A stretch of 64,000 nt of DNA from Diaporthe sp. PMI_573 (GCA_021399435.1 JAJTUP010000094.1:1-64000), one strand, 5' to 3'; counted from the stretch's first letter, positions 1-10,354 are shown. Numbers and translations are program-made. The notes: generated by a model from the sequence alone, not told the origin.

Positions 1-433
1 TGCTTACTCCAACAAGTGCCCAGATACCCATCGAGAAGAAGAAGAGGGCCAAGAAGAGGCCTTGGCAGAGGCACGAAGTGAGCCGCCGAGGACTTCCCTG
101 CACTGCCGCGTTCGCATGCACCGATTACAAAATCCAAGGCGAAACCTCGTCGAGATCGCGCTGGAGCTGCGAGGAACCGGAACAAAGCTGAATACGACAA
201 CTGGACAACTCGAGGCAGGAAAGTGCGATCCGTACAGCCTGTATGTGCAGCTATCGCGGTGCACATCGCTTGATGGTATTATGTTGCTGTCAAAGGCACG
301 GGTGCAGGACATAGTCGGGAATAAAATACCACAGGAAATGTTTGATGGCGAGGCTAGGCTGGAACAGTTGTGCGAGAGGACAGTAAATGAGGCCCGATTA
401 TCGTTATTGTCATACCCATCTGCACAATACTAG
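1..433 (+). pseudogene. Helitron PIF1-type helicase, C-terminal fragment (copy 1)
   Basis: This is the 3' end of a Helitron RepHel gene and it enters from the window edge. The C-terminal helicase signature is readable: FACTDYKIQG in one frame, then YSLYVQLSRCTSLDGIMLL in another, ending at a TAG near 433. In autonomous Helitrons this domain unwinds DNA during rolling-circle transposition. The conserved blocks lie in different frames, so the copy is frameshifted and presumably dead. A second copy with the same block order lies at 3135-3480. The Rep-type half is absent here; an unconnected Rep half lies at 46.0-49.1 kb. Confidence 0.8.
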
Positions 434-726
434 CAGTAATGTAATTTAGATAATAGGTTTCTTATATATAAATGGAAGTAGGTAGAAGGATAGAAACCAT
501 CTAGATCCAAATCAACCTAATACATTGCTCCTAACTCAAGCACAAGAGAAATTCTCGTAAATATAAAGACAAGAGCAATAATGCTCTCACAAACCGAGTT
601 CCCACGTGCACATCACGTGCATTTCACGTGCATTTCACTTAATCTCAGAGAGCGAATGAGAGCAAGAGAAGAGATTGGCACCTCTGGGGGCATTCGGATG
701 GGGTTAATCCGGACCAACAAGAGGTG
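434..726 (+). repeat. Helitron 3' terminal region, copy 1
   Basis: Non-coding tail after the helicase stop. It carries several CACGTG-containing motifs (604-640) and ends in a small hairpin, CGGAT at 695-699 pairing with ATCCG at 707-711, followed by ACCAACAAGAGGTG. Sequence shared with the copy near 4 kb stops exactly after AAGAGGTG, so I infer that this is the 3' terminus. The canonical CTRR ending of many Helitrons is not seen, so the exact boundary is tentative. Confidence 0.5.
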
Positions 727-838
727 CAGTTGCGGTTCCTAATCGGGTAATCGCTTAAAGCGGTAATTTTGCAAGGGGGGGCGAAAATTTTGGGGGTGGA
801 ATCCCAGAGCTTAAGAAGACCTTTCGTACCGAAAGGCA
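727..838 (+). repeat. Repeat block A, candidate Helitron 5' end
   Basis: About 112 bp starting CAGTTGCGGTTCC and ending CCTTTCGTACCGAAAGGCA. Nearly identical copies lie at 10355-10462 and 10809-10920. Here and at 10809 the block directly follows the Helitron 3' end AAGAGGTG, which suggests it is the beginning of the next Helitron in a head-to-tail arrangement. It contains a G-rich tract. No coding sequence is seen. Confidence 0.45.
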
Positions 839-2001
839 CAGGGGAAAGCGCACGTCCGCCGGGGGAAGTTGGAAGTTGGAAGCTGGGCGTGGTGGGCAAG
901 TTGGCGGCTCCCTTGCGCTGAGTAGCCTTTCGGTACAAAGCTTGTGGGTTGCTGCACGTGTTGAGAAGAGGGCGCGGTTTTAAGTGGTCGGCTCTGGGTG
1001 GGTGGATGAAGAGACTTGGCCAATAGGACGTGTGTGTGCTACCTTTGCTTTTGCGTAGCCAATAAGACTATGCAGCAGGCTTTGAGGAGCTGACGCCATT
1101 TTGAGTGGCACGATTTGAAGAGCTTAATGCGGAACTAAGAGACCTAGCCAATAGAGTGAGGGTCATAATTGAGACAGGGATCAGGGGACTGAGACTAGCA
1201 GAGATCACAATACAAAGAGGGAAAGATTGTCAATTTGAGTAGTTATAAGAAGCTGAAGTTGAGGTAGAAGTTGAGGTAGAAGTTAATGAAGACATGATGT
1301 ATTGAACCAGCAAATGTTTCAATAAAAAATGGGAGAGCAGTTAAGATTACTACTCTGTGTGTGAGAGAGAGAGGGAGAGCAATTGTAAGATAAGCCTGCA
1401 AGATTGGCATGCAAAATGTACAGAACAGAGAAGAGACACATCTGATATTTATGATCGATTAAATGATATCGTATATACAATGCGAAGATTGATACCACTC
1501 GGTAAAGATATTGTATTTCGTTGCTCAGAGAGGATGCAGCATCGCCGATCTCCATCTAACATTTTCAGCCAAGAGCAACTGTCCCTGCCGATGTGGATAC
1601 TCGCACAATTGAATTGATCAATTAACGGTAAACAGATTTGCTTTTTCCATAAGTACAAAGGATTGGGCAAAATGTCAGCACATGGGGAAAGCAAAAAGCA
1701 TCTTACTCTTTACTTTATTTAGGTTCAGCTAAGAATAGGAAGAGGAAAAGGGGAAAGGGGGGATGATTAATGGTGCCCTGCCACCTACATCACAGTTAAA
1801 ATGCATATCCACGCTCTTAATATTCTTCCTAGCCACCCCCACGACTTATCTGCCCAGCAGCCCCGGGTCGTCTCTTCGCTTAGTTGCTCTAGCCTCTGCT
1901 GGACCTGGGGTTCCCCCTTAGCCCTCGCCTATTGCCGACAGTCTGACATATACCAACTTATTAAGCCAACCGGCTTCTTGCTGGAACTCTTCCTTCACTC
2001 C
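839..2001. other. Non-coding stretch without recognisable gene
   Basis: No convincing protein in any frame. Notable structure: GTACCGAAAGGC at 826-837 has a perfect inverted partner GCCTTTCGGTAC at 925-936, enclosing about 87 bp. A short purine-rich GAGA run occurs at 1360-1380. The rest is AT-rich sequence of unknown origin, probably Helitron filler or older repeat remains. Confidence 0.5.
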
Positions 2002-3098
2002 CTAATCGGATACATAGTCGTCGTTATCGGGATGCATCATGCTACTAACAATATACTTGGCCTCTTCGCAGTCTTCGGTCTTGTAGAATTTCAGCCCAAA
2101 GCTGGACATGAATGTTAGCGAGTCACCTTAATGCTTCTTGATGAACTTGAGTTCGTCGGCGTTAAAATACTCGTTAGCTAGCTGCCCTTCTGGGCGGTCA
2201 TCGTTAGGGTAGTCCTGACTGATATCACTGTCGTCGCTGTCGTCGCTATCGTCGCTATCGTCGCTATCGTCGCTGTCGTCGCTGTGACTGCCGGCCAGGA
2301 TGGCCCGGAGGATACTACGACCCTCTTCGCGATCCTCTTTCTTGTTAATATTGAGACCGTCGCTCGCTAGAAACCTGAATTCGCTGCCCCAGTGTTTCTT
2401 GAGCCACTACATTTCCTCGATCGAAAGTATTAGAAATCACAAGTGTGAGGCGACCAAGTCGGTAGCAAGGTGTGGAAGAAGGAGGAACATTCTACAAGAG
2501 ATCATAACTGTACATAAAGAGTGGTCCCCCTACTGTACATTCAGGATGAATTAAGCAACTTGAATCTTGTCATTTCAACAGAAAGTGGGACTACCTCCGC
2601 CGGCTGCAGGTCTTGGCCGGCACGCGATGCCTCCCATTTCTCCCGCTCACTGTCGGCCCATCGCACGTTCATCCAGTACATTGCCGACGGATCAAAGGGC
2701 GTAGGGCCAACCCGAGGCCCAACCGGTGGGCCGCTCAACCTCACCTGGAAGAATTTGCCGTGGGGGTCAAAGTAGGCAACGGTCCTACCCTGTTTATCGA
2801 TGATGGTGCCTTTTGTGTTTTGCGCAGTAGATCCCGTATGGATATCGTATTCGTCTAGAATCGGACTTCCAATGACATTACAGATGCCTGTGGGGATGTG
2901 AAGGACATTGCGCAGTCATAGGATGCCACGGGGTCGCGGACCAGTCGCCCTCGGACTTCGTTTGACCGGAAGTCCGACCGTGCCAATCCCCACAACCGGC
3001 GTTTGAATCCCTCCCGTCAAGTGGCCGACCGTGGAGTTTAGAGGTGTGTAGTCGGCGCCAAACCACGACCGATCCTTGGCGGCACTAAAAATCGATTA
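2002..3098 (-). pseudogene. Retropepsin-like retroelement-derived protein, decayed
   Basis: Reading leftwards from about 3098, the minus strand gives DRSWFGADYTPLNSTVG, then VVGIGTVGLPVKRSP, an in-frame TGA, NVLHIPTGICNVIGSP, and FDPHGKFFQVRLSG. This resembles the retropepsin-like family common in Pezizomycotina and related to Copia polyprotein pre-integrase segments. Further left (2440 to 2002) come two related blocks, WLKKHWGSEFRFLASDGLNI and FIKKH-stop-GDSLTFMSSFGLKFY. They are separated by an acidic Ser-Asp-Asp repeat (2221-2285) and look like an internal duplication. At least two in-frame stops show that it is a pseudogene. Family placement is from memory of the motif style; function is unknown. 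Confidence 0.6.
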
Positions 3099-3134
3099 GA
3101 TAGACGTCAACTAAAGCTGCACTTCGACTTCCGC

Positions 3135-3480
3135 TTGGCCACTACTCCAACGGGTGCCCAAATACCAATCGAAAAGAAGAAGAGGGTCAAGAAGAGGCCT
3201 TGGCAGAGGCATAATGTGAGCCGCCGAGGACTTCCCTGCACTGCGGCATTCGCATGCACCGATTACAAAATCCAAGGCGAAAGAAACCCTCCTCCAGATT
3301 GCGCTGGAGCTGCGAGGAACCGGGACAAAGCTGAATACCAAGACTGGACAACTCGAGCCACGAAAGTGCGATCCATATAGCCTGTATGTGCAGCTATCGC
3401 GGTGCAAATCGCTGGATGGTATTATTGCTGTGAAAGGCGCGTGTGGAGGATATAGTCGGGAATAAAATACCACAGGAAAT
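3135..3480 (+). pseudogene. Helitron PIF1-type helicase, C-terminal fragment (copy 2)
   Basis: Second copy of the helicase tail seen at the window start, with the same order of blocks: SRRGLPCTAAFACTDYKIQG followed in another frame by KCDPYSLYVQLSRCKSLDG. It is more decayed: an insertion shifts frame after KIQGE, and the segment after LDGI has lost a base. Upstream it abuts the retropepsin-like relic on the opposite strand. Both copies carry independent frameshifts, so neither encodes an active helicase. Confidence 0.8.
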
Positions 3481-3740
3481 GTATGTATTGATAGATTCCG
3501 CAGGGGACGATGATGTCCCCCGCCCGGAACGTCCGGTTCGCGTTCCATGACGATGATGACGTCTGAAGCGGGGTTCTCAGCACCAGACATCCACCAAAGA
3601 CCCAACATCTCCGCCAAGTGGCTACCAGGTATTCCAAGAGGGATGAAGGAGATCAATAATGAGATTTCGAGAAAAATCAATCCACTGTTTCCTATATATA
3701 TATTATATATTAAAAATCTGATCTAATGCAATAGATTTCA

Positions 3741-4075
3741 CCTAACTCAAGCAGAAACAGGAATATCACAAAATGCAAACGACAAGAGCAACGACAAGAG
3801 CAACGACAAGAGCAACGACATTTTATTATAAATTGAAGCTCACGTGAATCCCACGTGATTCTGAACAGAAAAATCCCAGCCAATGAAGGCTTCTTTGCAC
3901 TTGATATCGGGGGGGGGGAGGGTTCATCCACATGTGCCAAATGAGAGTGGGAGGATTAGGACCACATGTGCCAAATGAGAGTGGGAGGATTCGGACCACA
4001 TGTGCCAAATGAGAGTGGGAGGATTCGGACCATTAGAGGGACCCGGATGGGGTTAATCTGGACCAACAAGAGGTG
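3741..4075 (+). repeat. Helitron 3' terminal region, copy 2 (block B)
   Basis: Nearly identical to 10461-10808. Contents in order: a 12-bp tandem repeat (ACGACAAGAGCA, three units here, four in the other copy), a CACGTG pair (3841-3863), a G-run at 3910-3919, three tandem units of about 35 bp containing CACATGTGCCAAATGAGAG (about 3930-4033), a hairpin CCGGAT...ATCTGG (4043-4061) and the end AAGAGGTG. It lies about 260 bp after the helicase fragment, consistent with the 3' end of the same element. Confidence 0.55.
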
Positions 4076-4204
4076 TGTATGGATGGATTTTATTTCGCCC
4101 GGGGGGACACACCCCAGAGGGCCTTTGCGCTAAGCTATTTTCGTTTCGTACGGTTCTTCCATAATCACCCGAAGCCCCACAGTTTCACTCTACTGACTGG
4201 TCCA

Positions 4205-5105
4205 ATCTGATGTATATGCAGTGACAGGCCTGCTTGAAGGCCAATTTCTCCAAGTGTTCAGCATCCTATCCTCAGCAGCTGAAGCACGGTCTGCCAAAAT
4301 GAGACTGTATGATGTTAGTAGGATTCAATCTGAATAGTTAGTGTGCCTGAGGCTTCTGGTCCATGTCAAGCCTCCCCGTTGCAATGGCAAATTTGATCGT
4401 CGCCCGTACTGCCCGCATGTCTGGTGTCCATTTGTCACCGTCAGACGCCGCCTTTCCCCCCAGGAAGTATGATAGGTTTCCCATCTTTGCCTGTGAGCAT
4501 CGCAACATGCCTTCCCGTTGCGCGGTCCATTTTGCACAGCGGAATAGGAAGTGTTCCACTGTCTCTGATGCTAGCCCGCATTCGCAAGTGTCCGATTCCA
4601 TCGTTCCTATCTTGCATAGAAAGCTGTTAAGTCTCACCATTCCGGTGCGGAGCTGTGATAGTACGTCTGCTTCCTTCCTCTTCAGCGGGTCATATAGAGT
4701 ACGGGTATGCTTGCCTGGCAGTGCCGTATCTATCTGCTTCGAGTATTTCCCGACTCTTTCTGGTAGTGTTCTTGTTTGCCGCTGCTTGGTTATCGCTAGT
4801 CTTATCCTTGTGGATCTTGCTAGATGTGGTGGCACATCTGGTCTGCATTCTCCTTCTGTGGCCTTCCGCGCTGCTGCTTTGGCTTTTGGTCCCAGCGCAA
4901 AATCCTCTTCTCCTGCTGGAACCCACAACATCCGGAGAGAGTGGCCCTCGTCTTCGAGACGCTTCATATGGTCGTATATTTGCCGTATGATCTGTTGGCC
5001 GGATTGTTGTCGTGGCCGCCGTATGGCTTCTAGTGCGGAGCGGCTGCTCGTCATGACAGTCACATCCCGCCAGCAGAGTCCAGACGGCATACATCTCAAT
5101 ACTGC
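4205..5105 (-). pseudogene. Tad-like LINE, 3' end (RNase H and CCHC tail), truncated
   Basis: The minus-strand frame ends at 4338 and contains a partial RNase H region (SSRSALEAIRRPRQQSGQQI, MLWVPAGEE) followed by KQIDTALPGKHTRTLYDPLK and a C-terminal zinc motif CECGLASETVEHFLFRC (C-x-C-x7-H-x4-C). This is typical of fungal Tad/I-clade LINE ORF2 ends. The tail beyond the stop (4205-4337) matches the tail of the copy at 61.3-62.0 kb, so it is LINE 3' UTR. The element is cut exactly at the Copia 5' LTR (5106); reverse transcriptase and endonuclease are missing and do not reappear on the far side of the Copia element. Confidence 0.8.
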
Positions 5106-5300
5106 TGTCAGATGTGACGGGTGCTTTGGGTTAGGTGCCTGAGGCATCAATGGTTGAATCATGACAAAACCAACCCCCCTTACGGGCGGGGTCCCACCAA
5201 GGAACCAAGACAAGACATCATCACAATACACACAGTTACCACCCCATCAATTGGACCATAATTACACGTCCCACATACCTAAAAGGGTGATAATCTGACA
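5106..5300 (+). repeat. Copia 5' LTR
   Basis: 195 bp with TG...CA ends extended to a 7-bp inverted terminal match (TGTCAGA/TCTGACA). It is base-for-base identical to 10160-10354. A diverged solo LTR of the same family, in reverse orientation, lies at 42321-42442. Confidence 0.95.
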
Positions 5301-5334
5301 ATTAAGAGTCTCACTGCCTCAATCCGATTCAAAC

Positions 5335-6567
5335 ATGGCAGATTACGTAAACACGAAGACCCTCAACGCGATACTAGCGAAACCAGGCGACTGGAACGAT
5401 TGGCACCACGAATTCGAGCTCCAGGCCCAAACGTTTGGACTTGAATCCCACATAACGAATAAGACTTCCCTACTCCCTCAGCCGGAGATGCCGGATATTC
5501 GAAAGAAGAAATACACCAAGAAACCACACGCACAGCGAAATGCGAGATCACAGATGACCAACGACGAGGAAGAGGACGAAGAAACAATCCAAGAAAAGAA
5601 CAATGGACAATGGATGATGACCGATCTGACCGACAATGGTCTTAAGGCATTTAATCTTGACCTCACCTGGTATAAACAACTTGACGCATCGTACAAGGAG
5701 GAACGGCAGTCAGTAGAGAAGCTCACAAGGTGGCTGCTCCAAACTGTTGCCCCTGCATACAAGTCAACATGCTGCCAAGCAGGAGAACCACTCTGGAAAT
5801 GGCATGACAACTTACAAAAGAGATGTGGCCAAAGCACTCACGACGAGATGCTACATCTTCATCAAGAGTACAAGAAGGTCCTCAAACCACCTCGTACAAC
5901 CAAAGAGGCGTACAACTGGATCGATAAGTGGGAAGAGATGATGTCCAAAGGGATCCAAAAGAAACTCCCAGAAACACAGCATACAACAATCTGGTTTTCA
6001 GACTTCCTACTTGCAATACGGGGAGTAATGCCTATCTGGGCCACCTCCTATAAACAAGCACAAAAACACGCTTCAGCAGATGGGAGCCTCGAATATCGTG
6101 ATATCGGGCAAGACTTCCGTCAGGAGTTGGAAAGCCACGACCCCCAAAAGGGAAAGGTCGCGAAAGGAGCTTTTACAACTACCTACGATGGCTCTGGTAG
6201 TCATGATGACGAAAATGGGGACGCCCATGTCGTTGAAGATTCGAAGCCGCCACGTAGAGGTGCGACTGGTTCACGTGGTGGAAAGCGCGGGATTCGAGCC
6301 GATCCGGGACGTTATTCCTCGGGTCAAAAAGGCTGCCTCGCATGTGCAAATCCCCACGCCCTTGCAGAATGCTACTATGTATTCCCTGAGAAGGCATTTC
6401 CAAGGTGGAAGCCAAATCAGGATGTCAAAGAAAGAGTTCGTGAAAAACTCGAAAACGATGCTGATTTTCAAGCACAGGTCCGAGCCCTCAAAGGTCCGAG
6501 ATCGAAATCCAAGTCCAAAACCCCTCGTCCGACAAAAGAAGAAGCCGTCGAGGGAGTCGAAGATTGA
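5335..6567 (+). CDS. gag: Copia Gag protein
   Basis: A 410-aa ORF starting 35 bp after the LTR. It would form the virus-like particle. The N-terminal region (MADYVNTKTLNAILAKPGDW) has the tryptophan-rich opening common in Copia Gags, with a charged segment around residues 60-90. Near the C-terminus (about residues 334-346) is a zinc knuckle variant CLACANPHALAEC (C-x2-C-x3-H-x4-C), followed by a basic tail (KGPRSKSKSKTPRPTKEE). The ORF ends in a single TGA at 6565-6567 followed by CTC, and the pol frame continues directly in the same frame, so a Gag-Pol fusion could be made by readthrough. The start is chosen as the first ATG after the LTR. Confidence 0.85.
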   Translation: MADYVNTKTLNAILAKPGDWNDWHHEFELQAQTFGLESHITNKTSLLPQPEMPDIRKKKYTKKPHAQRNARSQMTNDEEEDEETIQEKNNGQWMMTDLTDNGLKAFNLDLTWYKQLDASYKEERQSVEKLTRWLLQTVAPAYKSTCCQAGEPLWKWHDNLQKRCGQSTHDEMLHLHQEYKKVLKPPRTTKEAYNWIDKWEEMMSKGIQKKLPETQHTTIWFSDFLLAIRGVMPIWATSYKQAQKHASADGSLEYRDIGQDFRQELESHDPQKGKVAKGAFTTTYDGSGSHDDENGDAHVVEDSKPPRRGATGSRGGKRGIRADPGRYSSGQKGCLACANPHALAECYYVFPEKAFPRWKPNQDVKERVREKLENDADFQAQVRALKGPRSKSKSKTPRPTKEEAVEGVED

Positions 6568-9500
6568 CTCCCAGGATATTGTGTCACGAGTATAGAGGCT
6601 AGGGGAGCTTTTGCCATAAACGCAGAAGAATACCCTCTTCGACACTCGGTGATACTTGACCCAGCGAGTACGATCTCGATCACGAACAACAACGAGCGTC
6701 TGTTCAACACGAAACCAGCCACACACGATGACTACCTGTGGGCCGGAGACAGACAGCTGCCAGTACTGGCGTACGGTACAATGGCGGTCCGCAGCGGATC
6801 AACAATCCTACACCTCGAAAACGTTGCCCTCTGCCCGCGACTCCTCACAACACTCGTCTCTCTCAGACAACTCCGAAGGAAGGGCATCTTCTGGGATAAC
6901 GAACATGACCCAACAACACTGAAACGACGTGACAGGTCGACCCTGTGCAAACTCAGGGATATTCACGGCCAATATGTCATCGAGTACCAACCACACGAAA
7001 TACAAAGTTCCTTCAACACATGGAGGAAGAAACACACTACCTACACCAAAAGGAGACCACTCACAGGCGAAGCCATCCTCTGGCACGGCCGTCTTGGTCA
7101 CCCAGGCCCCAGCGCGCTTGAACACCTCGTTTCTTCATCTCAGGGGGTGCGCATCCAGGGACCAACAACAGTCGAATGTGAAGCTTGTGCCTTAGCCAAG
7201 ATCACGAGGCAAATCCGTCGAGCACCGAGGGAGATCCTCGAACGAGAAGGCGAAAGGATAGCACTTGACTTTCACGACTATGAACCAGGGATCAACAACT
7301 ATACGTCGCAACTATTGCTCACCTGCAGAGCATCAGGACTCATCTGGGATTACTACCTCGAAAGTCGTGATAGCGAAACCCTCCTCACGGTTCTGAAATC
7401 ATTCCTGGGGATGATGAAGACGCAATACAACACCAAGGTCAAGATCATCGAATGTGACGGAGAACTGTTCAGCCGCAGACGAGCCGTCAGAGAATTTCTC
7501 GAGTCAAAACATATCAAGATCGAGCCCTCAGCACCCAACACACAAGCACAAAACGGAGGAGCCGAGCGCTCAGGGGGTGTGATCAAGGAGAAGATGCGTG
7601 CGATGCGAACAAGCTCAAAACTCCCACACTCTCTTTGGCCCGAAATTGGACGAACAACCGTCTATCTCAACAACCGAACACCAAATTACGGACTGGACTG
7701 GAAGGCACCCTACTACCAATTTCACTCAGCGATTGCCAAACGCTTGGGTATCCCACGACCAGATCCAAGACCAGATCAAACTCATCTTCGCGTATTTGGC
7801 TGCAAGGCCTACGCGATGACCTCAGACGCACAGCTCAAGAAAAGAAGACGTCAACGTCTCGAGCCACGTGCATGGATTGGTTACCTTGTTGGATACCGAT
7901 CATCGAACATCTACCGGATATGGATTCCCTCTACCGGAAAGATTGTCAATACAAGAGACGTGATCTTTAATGAGCACGAAGTGTTTGATGGGAATTGGGA
8001 AGGCTTCAAAGATGAGCTTCTCACCACAGACATCAATCGTCTCGCGGAGTGGACAAGAAAATACGCCCTCCCAGACAATGACACAATATCGGAACCGGAA
8101 GGAGAAGATCTGATTGAAGAAAGCTCCCCGGCAGAAGATTCCGAACACGACCGCGAATTTGAGGGACTTGATGCCGATAGCGCCCAGGAGGCAGACGTAG
8201 AGACTGCAGAGGATGATCGCTCCGAGGCGGACCGAGAAAACGGCCCCTACACAGAAGCCAAATTCACCCTGCTACCTACTCCTCCTCGATCGCCGCCATC
8301 AGCCCTGCTCGCACACACAATTCAAACCCAGTCTGACGAAGAAATGCCGTCTACTGAAGAAAATCAAAAGACAAGCCCGTGGCAGGCCGCATTCATCGCT
8401 GGCACAAAATCTGCCCGGATGGCCAAGTCAGAGGGAAAATACCTGACGAAGGCACAAATTGAAAGACGCTTGCGTCAGGGGGTGAAGTTGAAAAGAAACA
8501 ACCTCCCCGAACCGCCAAGATGGCACAATGACCTGGATAATCATCCACTTGGACCAATATTCAGACAAGCAGAAGCTGACCATTTGCAGAGTCACATTGA
8601 AATGAAGTCATGGACCGAAATCCTCAAGAGGGACCGCCGCGCAGCAGGAAAACAAATCCTGGACTGCATGTGGGTGTATGTCTACAAATTCAACAAGCAT
8701 GGCGTTCTTCAGAAATGCAAAGCAAGACTCGTGGTCCGCGGAGATCAACAAGCGCGAGGGCAAACACAAGAAACCTACGCAGCAACTCTCGCGGGACGGT
8801 CATTCCGAACACTGACCGCCATTGCCAACAAATTTGATCTCGAGCTGATCCAATACGACGTTGTCAATGCGTTCGTGCACGCTCCTATCAATCAAGATAT
8901 CTTCATGAGAATGCCTCGAGGATACGAGAAGAAGGGCACAATCTTGATGCTGAACAAAGCACTCTATGGGCTGCGGATTTCACCACTGCTCTGGCAAAAG
9001 GAATTCACAAAGACACTTGCCCAATGTGGATACAAACAAGTCCCACATGAACCCTGCTGCTACACCAAGAACGGCATCCTGGTCTTCTTCTACGTAGACG
9101 ATATTATCGTTGCGTATAGAAAGAACCGACAAGATCAAGTCGATGAACTTGCCCATCAGCTCCAAGAGAAGTATAAAATCAGTGGAGGGGACCGGATTCA
9201 ATGGTTCCTGGGCATGGAGATCCTCAGAGATCGTCCAAACAGACGGATCTGGCTGGCTCAGACCGCATACATTGAGAAGATTGCCAAACTGGCTAACAAG
9301 AAAAATCTCTCCCACACAGTCCCCATGGCAGCCGAAGAGCTGATGCCTCGAATCGACGCCGCCACAGAAGCTGAAGTCCAGACCTACCAACGAAAGATCG
9401 GGTCGCTCCTATTCGCCGCCATTTCCACACGACCAGATATTGCATTTGCCACGTCAAGGCTTGCAAGATTCCTGACAAATCCGAGTCGAAAACACCAAGA

Positions 9501-10122
9501 TGCTGCCGACCGCGTGCTGCTGTACCTCGAACGCACCAAACACCTTGCTCTTTGCTTCAAGGACACCGAAGAGTTGGTTGTCGCAAGCGATGCTTCATTC
9601 GCAGACAACACACTCGATCGGAAAAGTTCCCAGGCATTCGCAATGAAACTGTTTGGAGGCCTAATTGGATGGAGAGCAAACAAGCAAGACACGGTCACTA
9701 CATCAACAACGGAGGCAGAGCTTCTAGCTCTTGCTCAAGCAGCAAAAGAAACACTATTTGTGAGCCGGCTCCTCACAGAACTTTCAGTGGACCTGGACAA
9801 CAAGCAAATCAAGATCGAATGTGACAACACACAAACAATCAAACTGGTCAACTCAGAAGTCACAACACTCAAGACCAAATTACGACATGTGGACATACAC
9901 AATCACTGGCTACGGCAGGAAACTCAACGAGGAACAATCCAGGTGGAATACACACCTTCAGCAGAAATGATGGCAGATGGGTTGACAAAGGCATTACCGG
10001 CTGGAAAGTGGAAAGGATTCCTCCACCAGTTGGGCCTAAAAGATGTGAAAACAAGACATGGAGAGACAACGCTACGGGAAGACCCCATAAATAACAGACT
10101 GAAAGCAGTTGAAGGGGAGTAA
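6568..10122 (+). CDS. pol: Copia Pol polyprotein (PR-INT-RT-RNH)
   Basis: Open from the codon after the gag stop to TAA at 10122, about 1184 codons and no interruption. Domains in order: protease-like HSVILDPASTISITNN (the usual D-S/T-G core is replaced by DPAST); pre-integrase zinc region WHGRLGHPG...CEACALAK; integrase triad (ALDFHDYEP, IECDGELF, QNGGAERSGG); RT with YDVVNAFVHAPI and the catalytic FFYVDDIIVAY; RNase H with VASDASFADN, TTEAELLALAQAAKE and VDIHNHWLRQE. No ATG precedes the protease, so expression probably depends on readthrough of the TGA at 6565. A purine-rich GAGGGGGTG precedes the 3' LTR and is the likely polypurine tract. Integrity plus identical LTRs suggest recent activity. 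Confidence 0.93.
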   Translation, partial: LPGYCVTSIEARGAFAINAEEYPLRHSVILDPASTISITNNNERLFNTKPATHDDYLWAGDRQLPVLAYGTMAVRSGSTILHLENVALCPRLLTTLVSLRQLRRKGIFWDNEHDPTTLKRRDRSTLCKLRDIHGQYVIEYQPHEIQSSFNTWRKKHTTYTKRRPLTGEAILWHGRLGHPGPSALEHLVSSSQGVRIQGPTTVECEACALAKITRQIRRAPREILEREGERIALDFHDYEPGINNYTSQLLLTCRASGLIWDYYLESRDSETLLTVLKSFLGMMKTQYNTKVKIIECDGELFSRRRAVREFLESKHIKIEPSAPNTQAQNGGAERSGGVIKEKMRAMRTSSKLPHSLWPEIGRTTVYLNNRTPNYGLDWKAPYYQFHSAIAKRLGIPRPDPRPDQTHLRVFGCKAYAMTSDAQLKKRRRQRLEPRAWIGYLVGYRSSNIYRIWIPSTGKIVNTRDVIFNEHEVFDGNWEGFKDELLTTDINRLAEWTRKYALPDNDTISEPEGEDLIEESSPAEDSEHDREFEGLDADSAQEADVETAEDDRSEADRENGPYTEAKFTLLPTPPRSPPSALLAHTIQTQSDEEMPSTEENQKTSPWQAAFIAGTKSARMAKSEGKYLTKAQIERRLRQGVKLKRNNLPEPPRWHNDLDNHPLGPIFRQAEADHLQSHIEMKSWTEILKRDRRAAGKQILDCMWVYVYKFNKHGVLQKCKARLVVRGDQQARGQTQETYAATLAGRSFRTLTAIANKFDLELIQYDVVNAFVHAPINQDIFMRMPRGYEKKGTILMLNKALYGLRISPLLWQKEFTKTLAQCGYKQVPHEPCCYTKNGILVFFYVDDIIVAYRKNRQDQVDELAHQLQEKYKISGGDRIQWFLGMEILRDRPNRRIWLAQTAYIEKIAKLANKKNLSHTVPMAAEELMPRIDAATEAEVQTYQRKIGSLLFAAISTRPDIAFATSRLARFLTNPSRKHQDAADRVLLYLERTKHLALCFKDTEELVVASDASFADNTLDRKSSQAFAMKLFGGLIGWRANKQDTVTTSTTEAELLALAQAAKETLFVSRLLTELSVDLDNKQIKIECDNTQTIKLVNSEVTTLKTKLRHVDIHNHWLRQETQRGTIQVEYTPSAEMMADGLTKALPAGKWKGFLHQLGLKDVKTRHGETTLREDPINNRLKAVEGE

Positions 10123-10159
10123 AACGCAGACTCCCAGTACCTGCGAGTCTGAGGGGGTG

Positions 10160-10354
10160 TGTCAGATGTGACGGGTGCTTTGGGTTAGGTGCCTGAGGCA
10201 TCAATGGTTGAATCATGACAAAACCAACCCCCCTTACGGGCGGGGTCCCACCAAGGAACCAAGACAAGACATCATCACAATACACACAGTTACCACCCCA
10301 TCAATTGGACCATAATTACACGTCCCACATACCTAAAAGGGTGATAATCTGACA
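10160..10354 (+). repeat. Copia 3' LTR
   Basis: Identical to 5106-5300. It is preceded by the likely polypurine tract at 10151-10159 and followed immediately by Helitron block A (GGTGCAGTTGCGG). Confidence 0.95.

Larger units (their letters stand above)
5106..10354 (+). mobile_element. Complete Ty1/Copia LTR retrotransposon
   Basis: A 5249-bp element bounded by two identical 195-bp LTRs, each running TGTCAGATG...ATCTGACA. It contains gag (5335-6567) and pol (from 6568), in the order protease, integrase, RT, RNase H that defines Ty1/Copia. LTR identity indicates recent insertion or gene conversion. The left flank (ACTGC) and right flank (GGTGC) do not give a convincing 5-bp target duplication, and the LINE on the left is not resumed on the right. 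The inner end of the 5' LTR is followed by ATTAAGAGTCTCACTG, in which I see no standard tRNA primer site. Confidence 0.95.

Noticed and set aside
3930..4033. Three tandem ~35-bp units as a possible CRISPR array
   Set aside because: Units are directly adjacent without spacers, sit in a eukaryotic Helitron 3' region and recur in another copy at 10.7 kb.
4363..5142. Plus-strand ORF of 259 codons
   Set aside because: Opposite the LINE frame, which carries recognisable RNase H and zinc motifs.
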